A stretch of DNA of 64,000 bases from Sphingobacterium sp. GTDB lineage: Bacteria > Bacteroidota > Bacteroidia > Sphingobacteriales > Sphingobacteriaceae. Shown piece after piece: positions 60,329-64,000 of the stretch. The first letter of the stretch is position 1, and each line of letters opens with the position of its first letter. A program made the position numbers and the translations under genes. A model generated the notes under the pieces. The model ran no database searches. It saw nothing but the letters and a program-made list of their open reading frames with translations, and was not told where the DNA came from. The DNA lies in contig JAIRVH010000102.1 in the NCBI GenBank assembly GCA_031253985.1, positions 1 to 64,000 of the forward strand, given 5' to 3'.

Positions 60329-61741
60329 ATGAAAAAACACGTTTTATTTCTTTTTCTCTTCACACTTATACATGCTTTTCCTGCTTTCAGCCAAGAAGCA
60401 AAGTACATCTTTTATCTAATCGGTGACGGCATGGGGCTCAATCAAGTTAATTTAACTGAAATTCATCAGGCAGAAACCCAACATAAAAGTAATCCTACTC
60501 CAATGGTTTTCACCCAATTTCCACATGTAGGATTCGCTTCCACTCATTCACTGTCAAACGGCGTAACGGATTCTGGTGCCGGAGGTACCGCCCTTGCTGT
60601 TGGAAAAAAAACGAAAAACGGGGTGATCGGGATGGATAGTACAGGAACTATCTCCTATAAAAGCATTGCCTATGCAGCCAAGGAACAGGGTAAAAAAGTG
60701 GGTATCATTACAAGTGTAAGCATTGACCACGCCACCCCGGCTTCCTTTTATGCCCATCAGCCGGACCGCGACATGTACTATGAGATCGGCCACGAGATTA
60801 TCAATTCCAATTTTGATTTTTTTGGAGGTTCCAATTTTTTAAAACCCGAAACAACATTCGACGGAAAAAAAGCACCTTCTCTTATTCCATTATTAGAAAA
60901 GGCCGGTTATACCATCGTCAAGGGGAAGGATGCCTACAGCGAAAAGCGCAATAAGGCTGATAAGATGATATTCATGAATTCGGATGGCACGCCTGCAGAT
61001 GCCCTCAAATATGCCATAGACCAAAAACCGGAAGATTTAAAACTGGCTGACCTGACTGCTGCAGCAATCACTGCACTTCATCAGGACAATAGCAAGGGCT
61101 TTTTTCTGATGATCGAGGGTGGCAAAATCGATTGGGCCTGCCATGCCAATGATGCCGCAACAACTATTCAGGAAGTCCTGGACTTCAATGCTTCAGCACA
61201 ACTGGCTTATGAATTTTATCAAAAATACCCAAAAGAAACGTTGATTGTTGTTACTGCAGACCACGAAACGGGAGGATTAGGTATCGGAAATGGGAGTTCC
61301 TCTCTTAAAACCAGGATATTATCCCACCAAAAGACCTCGCAGTCAGAACTATCAAATGCAATCGGCAATTTGCGTAAAGATCATCCAACTGCTACCTGGG
61401 ATGATTTAAAAAATCTGATCTCTATGCAAACAGGTCTGTTTTCCAAAATAGAAGTTCCCGAAACAGATCGTAAAGCGCTCCAGGATGCCTATCAAAAAAG
61501 CTTTGTCGATCATCAGAATGAGACGGCAAAAAGTCTTTATGCTAGTGACGATAAAATAGCGGCATTAAGTATCTCCATCCTGAACCGTATGGGGTCAATT
61601 AGCTGGGCTTCCAACAATCATTCGGCAGCTTACGCACCGGTATATGCTATCGGAGCCGGATCAGAACTATTCAATCAGAAAATGGACAATACGGATATAC
61701 CCAAGAAAATTGCCACTGCTGCAAAATTGACCTTAGATTAA
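60329..61741 (+). CDS. Alkaline phosphatase (PhoA family)
   Basis: A 470-aa secreted phosphomonoesterase. Signal KKHVLFLFLFTLIHAFPAFS. Metal-binding FYLIGDGMGLNQVN, nucleophile Ser82 in VTDSGAGGTALAVGKKTKNG, SIDHATPASFYAHQ, and MIEGGKIDWACHANDAA and VTADHETGGLG hold the other metal ligands. All are intact. It would release phosphate in the periplasm; together with the phytase operon it suggests phosphate scavenging, though they are 11 kb apart. Terminator follows. Confidence 0.94.
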   Translation: MKKHVLFLFLFTLIHAFPAFSQEAKYIFYLIGDGMGLNQVNLTEIHQAETQHKSNPTPMVFTQFPHVGFASTHSLSNGVTDSGAGGTALAVGKKTKNGVIGMDSTGTISYKSIAYAAKEQGKKVGIITSVSIDHATPASFYAHQPDRDMYYEIGHEIINSNFDFFGGSNFLKPETTFDGKKAPSLIPLLEKAGYTIVKGKDAYSEKRNKADKMIFMNSDGTPADALKYAIDQKPEDLKLADLTAAAITALHQDNSKGFFLMIEGGKIDWACHANDAATTIQEVLDFNASAQLAYEFYQKYPKETLIVVTADHETGGLGIGNGSSSLKTRILSHQKTSQSELSNAIGNLRKDHPTATWDDLKNLISMQTGLFSKIEVPETDRKALQDAYQKSFVDHQNETAKSLYASDDKIAALSISILNRMGSISWASNNHSAAYAPVYAIGAGSELFNQKMDNTDIPKKIATAAKLTLD

Positions 61742-61743
61742 AC

Positions 61744-61776
61744 AAAAAATCCCCAAGAAAATCTTGGGGATTTTTT
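61744..61776 (+). terminator. Intrinsic terminator of the phosphatase gene
   Basis: AAAAAATCCCCAAGA and TCTTGGGGATTTTTT pair over three bases. The A- and T-runs make it usable from both strands, so it may also end the minus-strand tRNA transcript. Confidence 0.85.
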
Positions 61777-61778
61777 TG

Positions 61779-61851
<73 letters not shown>

Positions 61852-61883
61852 TTTCGATGAATTTTAATGAGTGTCGCTCAAAG

Positions 61884-61956
<73 letters not shown>

Positions 61957-61987
61957 TTTTTAAAGAAGTTTAATGCTTGTGCTTAAG

Positions 61988-62060
<73 letters not shown>

Positions 62061-62331
62061 GTTACTTCTTCTCAATCTTACAACGTCTGACCGTTTTAAG
62101 ATGCTGCAAATATCGAAAGCTTCAATCAAAAAAGCAAGTCGATCACAACAATTTTTCTGTCTGCTAAGCCAATTATTTAAAAATCAAGCGTATTATTTTA
62201 AATAGCTGAAAATTTGTCATGATTCAATAAAAAAGATTGCCATTTTTTCCGAAATAGCAGCTAAAACCTGAATGGCACTTCGATTGTTATCAATTAGACG
62301 TATCAACAAAACTTTAATTAAGATCATAACA

Positions 62332-64000
62332 ATGAATTTTAACAATTATACAATCAAGGCTCAGGAGGCCATACAAAAAGCGTCAGAAATTGCAGCCGGC
62401 CATCAACAACAGGCTATTGAAACTGCGCATATTTTAAAAGCTTTACTTACTGTGGATGAAAACGTTGTCAGCCACTTATTAAAGAAACTAAACGTCAATA
62501 TCACCTATTTAGGAACTGAGCTCGACAAGCAGATTGAAGGATTTCCTAAAGTAAGTGGAAGCAACATTTATTTAAGTAGCGATGCGAATAATGCGCTGCA
62601 GAAAGCACAAGGGTATTTAAAGGAATTCAATGACGAATTTGTCTCTGTGGAGCACTTACTATTAGGTATTCTAGCCACATCCGACAAGACCTCAACCCTG
62701 CTAAAATCGCAGGGCGTAACTGAAAAGGACTTAAAGACCGCCATAAAAGAATTGCGCGGAAACAGCCGGGTAACCGATCAAAATGCTGAAGCGACTTATA
62801 ATGCTTTGGGAAAATATGCTCGAAATTTAAATGAGTATGCTGAATCTGGCAAATTGGATCCTGTTATCGGCCGCGACGAAGAAATTCGACGCGTCATGCA
62901 GATCCTTTCACGCCGTACCAAAAACAACCCTATACTCGTCGGTGAACCAGGGGTTGGTAAAACCGCTATTGCTGAAGGTATTGCATACAGAATTATAAAA
63001 GGTGACGCTCCGGAAAATCTAAAATCTAAAATCGTATTCTCCTTGGATATGGGCGCCCTGGTCGCTGGAGCTAAATATAAAGGGGAATTTGAAGAACGCT
63101 TAAAAGCTGTTGTTAAAGAAGTTACTGATTCCAACGGCGAAATTATCCTCTTTATCGATGAGATCCACACCTTAGTGGGTGCAGGTGGTGGTGAAGGTGC
63201 GATGGACGCAGCTAACATCCTTAAACCGGCACTGGCCAGAGGGGAACTTCGGGCCATTGGAGCTACAACATTAAACGAATACCAAAAATATTTCGAAAAG
63301 GACAAAGCCCTGGAACGTCGATTCCAAAAGGTTATGGTAGAAGAACCAGATACGCAAGATGCCATATCCATTCTGCGTGGATTGAAAGAACGGTACGAAA
63401 CGCACCATAAGGTTCGCATACTGGATGAATCCATTATTGCAGCAGTAGAACTATCGCAACGTTATATTGCAGACCGTTTCCTACCAGACAAGGCGATTGA
63501 TTTAATCGACGAGGCTGCATCCAAATTACGTCTGGAGATGGATTCTGTACCTGAGGCAGTCGATGAACTGGAACGTCGCATTATGCAACTGGAAATCGAG
63601 CGCGAAGCGTTGAAACGTGAAAACGACGATAAAAAAGTGCAAGAGCTTTCAGAAAGTATAGCCAATCTATCTGCTGAACGTGATACGCTGCGCGCTGCAT
63701 GGCAAGAGGAAAAGAGTTTGGTTGACAATGTAAACCAGGAAATTGAAAACATTGAAAATTACAAACTCGAAGCCGAACAGGCGGAACGCTCCGGCGATTA
63801 CGGCAAGGTTGCGGAATTACGGTACGGCCGAATCAAAGAGGCGCAGGAGAAAGTAGAGAAACTGAAAGCTGAGCTCGCCGAAAAACAGGAAAGCAAACGT
63901 ATGCTGAAAGAGGAAGTGACTTCTGAAGATATTGCCGATGTTGTCGCTAAGTGGACTGGAATACCCGTCAGTAAAATGATTCAGTCTGAGCGCGAAAAAT
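62332..64000 (+). CDS. clpB: ClpB disaggregase (5' part, cut by the window edge)
   Basis: The first 556 codons of ClpB/Hsp104, the hexameric AAA+ disaggregase working with DnaK. The Clp N-domain starts MNFNNYTIKAQEAIQKASEIA. NBD1 has Walker A GEPGVGKTA at 204-212 and Walker B ILFIDEIHTLVG near 271-282. The middle coiled-coil domain begins near LPDKAIDLIDEAASKLRLEMDS and includes ERRIMQLEIEREALKREN. The visible part ends SEDIADVVAKWTGIPVSKM, the NBD2 entry. Start at ATG 62332 fits the family. No CIRCE-like or clear heat-shock element is seen in the 270-nt leader. Confidence 0.95.
   Translation, partial: MNFNNYTIKAQEAIQKASEIAAGHQQQAIETAHILKALLTVDENVVSHLLKKLNVNITYLGTELDKQIEGFPKVSGSNIYLSSDANNALQKAQGYLKEFNDEFVSVEHLLLGILATSDKTSTLLKSQGVTEKDLKTAIKELRGNSRVTDQNAEATYNALGKYARNLNEYAESGKLDPVIGRDEEIRRVMQILSRRTKNNPILVGEPGVGKTAIAEGIAYRIIKGDAPENLKSKIVFSLDMGALVAGAKYKGEFEERLKAVVKEVTDSNGEIILFIDEIHTLVGAGGGEGAMDAANILKPALARGELRAIGATTLNEYQKYFEKDKALERRFQKVMVEEPDTQDAISILRGLKERYETHHKVRILDESIIAAVELSQRYIADRFLPDKAIDLIDEAASKLRLEMDSVPEAVDELERRIMQLEIEREALKRENDDKKVQELSESIANLSAERDTLRAAWQEEKSLVDNVNQEIENIENYKLEAEQAERSGDYGKVAELRYGRIKEAQEKVEKLKAELAEKQESKRMLKEEVTSEDIADVVAKWTGIPVSKMIQSEREK

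Overview
The window looks like chromosomal DNA of a Bacteroidota, most likely Sphingobacteriaceae and plausibly Sphingobacterium. It is AT-rich. It encodes a TonB-dependent receptor with an N-terminal regulatory-like beta-sandwich domain, many lipoproteins with a Bacteroidota-type lipobox, a YaiO-type outer-membrane protein, DUF4838 and GH43 enzymes, LytTR and TPR-LuxR regulators, and start sites that mostly lack Shine-Dalgarno sequences. Several starts are preceded by TAnnTTT(G/A) elements typical of the Bacteroidota primary sigma factor. I see no insertion sequence, prophage, integrase or CRISPR array. The genus is inference.

Layout. 1-4.1 kb: a bifunctional trehalose-6-phosphate synthase/phosphatase translationally coupled to a GH15 enzyme. 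4.1-7.4 kb: small stress-type and orphan proteins (CsbD-like, an outer-membrane barrel, a lipoprotein, an acidic small protein) and an ECF-like sigma factor. 7.7-11.6 kb: topoisomerase IB, an FAD oxidoreductase, Ku, a 54-codon gene next to Ku and an unknown gene. 11.7-13.9 kb: a phytochrome-like histidine kinase without the usual chromophore cysteine. 14-19.2 kb: a small acidic protein, a tandem GH43 enzyme, a cysteine-rich copper-type protein, a NarL-type regulator with a degenerate kinase partner, and a second ECF sigma factor paralogous to the first. 19.4-27.2 kb: SIMPL lipoprotein, orphan lipoprotein, GH1 glucosidase, membrane proteins, a VOC protein, a threonine-aldolase-like enzyme and an aquaporin.

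27.4-34.1 kb (minus strand) is the most system-like region. A receiver protein, a membrane HEAT-repeat protein, a processive GT2 synthase, a TPR plus YaiO barrel protein and a DUF4838 enzyme lie in one tightly packed operon. The order and fold types resemble a polysaccharide synthesis/export machine built on the Pga plan from other parts. 34.2-38.9 kb: nitronate monooxygenase, D-lactate dehydrogenase, a divergent HxlR/MFS pair and a membrane protein with an L12-like motif. 39.0-44.4 kb: the imuA-imuB-dnaE2 mutagenesis cassette, with overlapping palindromes straddling its promoter. 44.5-48.4 kb: a LytS/LytR-type pair and lgt. 48.5-55.5 kb: a phytase, beta-helix lipoprotein and TonB receptor operon with a membrane-spanning TPR-LuxR regulator upstream. 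55.7-58.5 kb: arginase and ornithine aminotransferase with a divergent Lrp regulator. 58.5-64 kb: small orphans, a Rossmann-fold protein, alkaline phosphatase, three tandem tRNA-Thr genes and the start of clpB, cut by the window edge.

All functional names come from reading motifs by eye; no database search was run.
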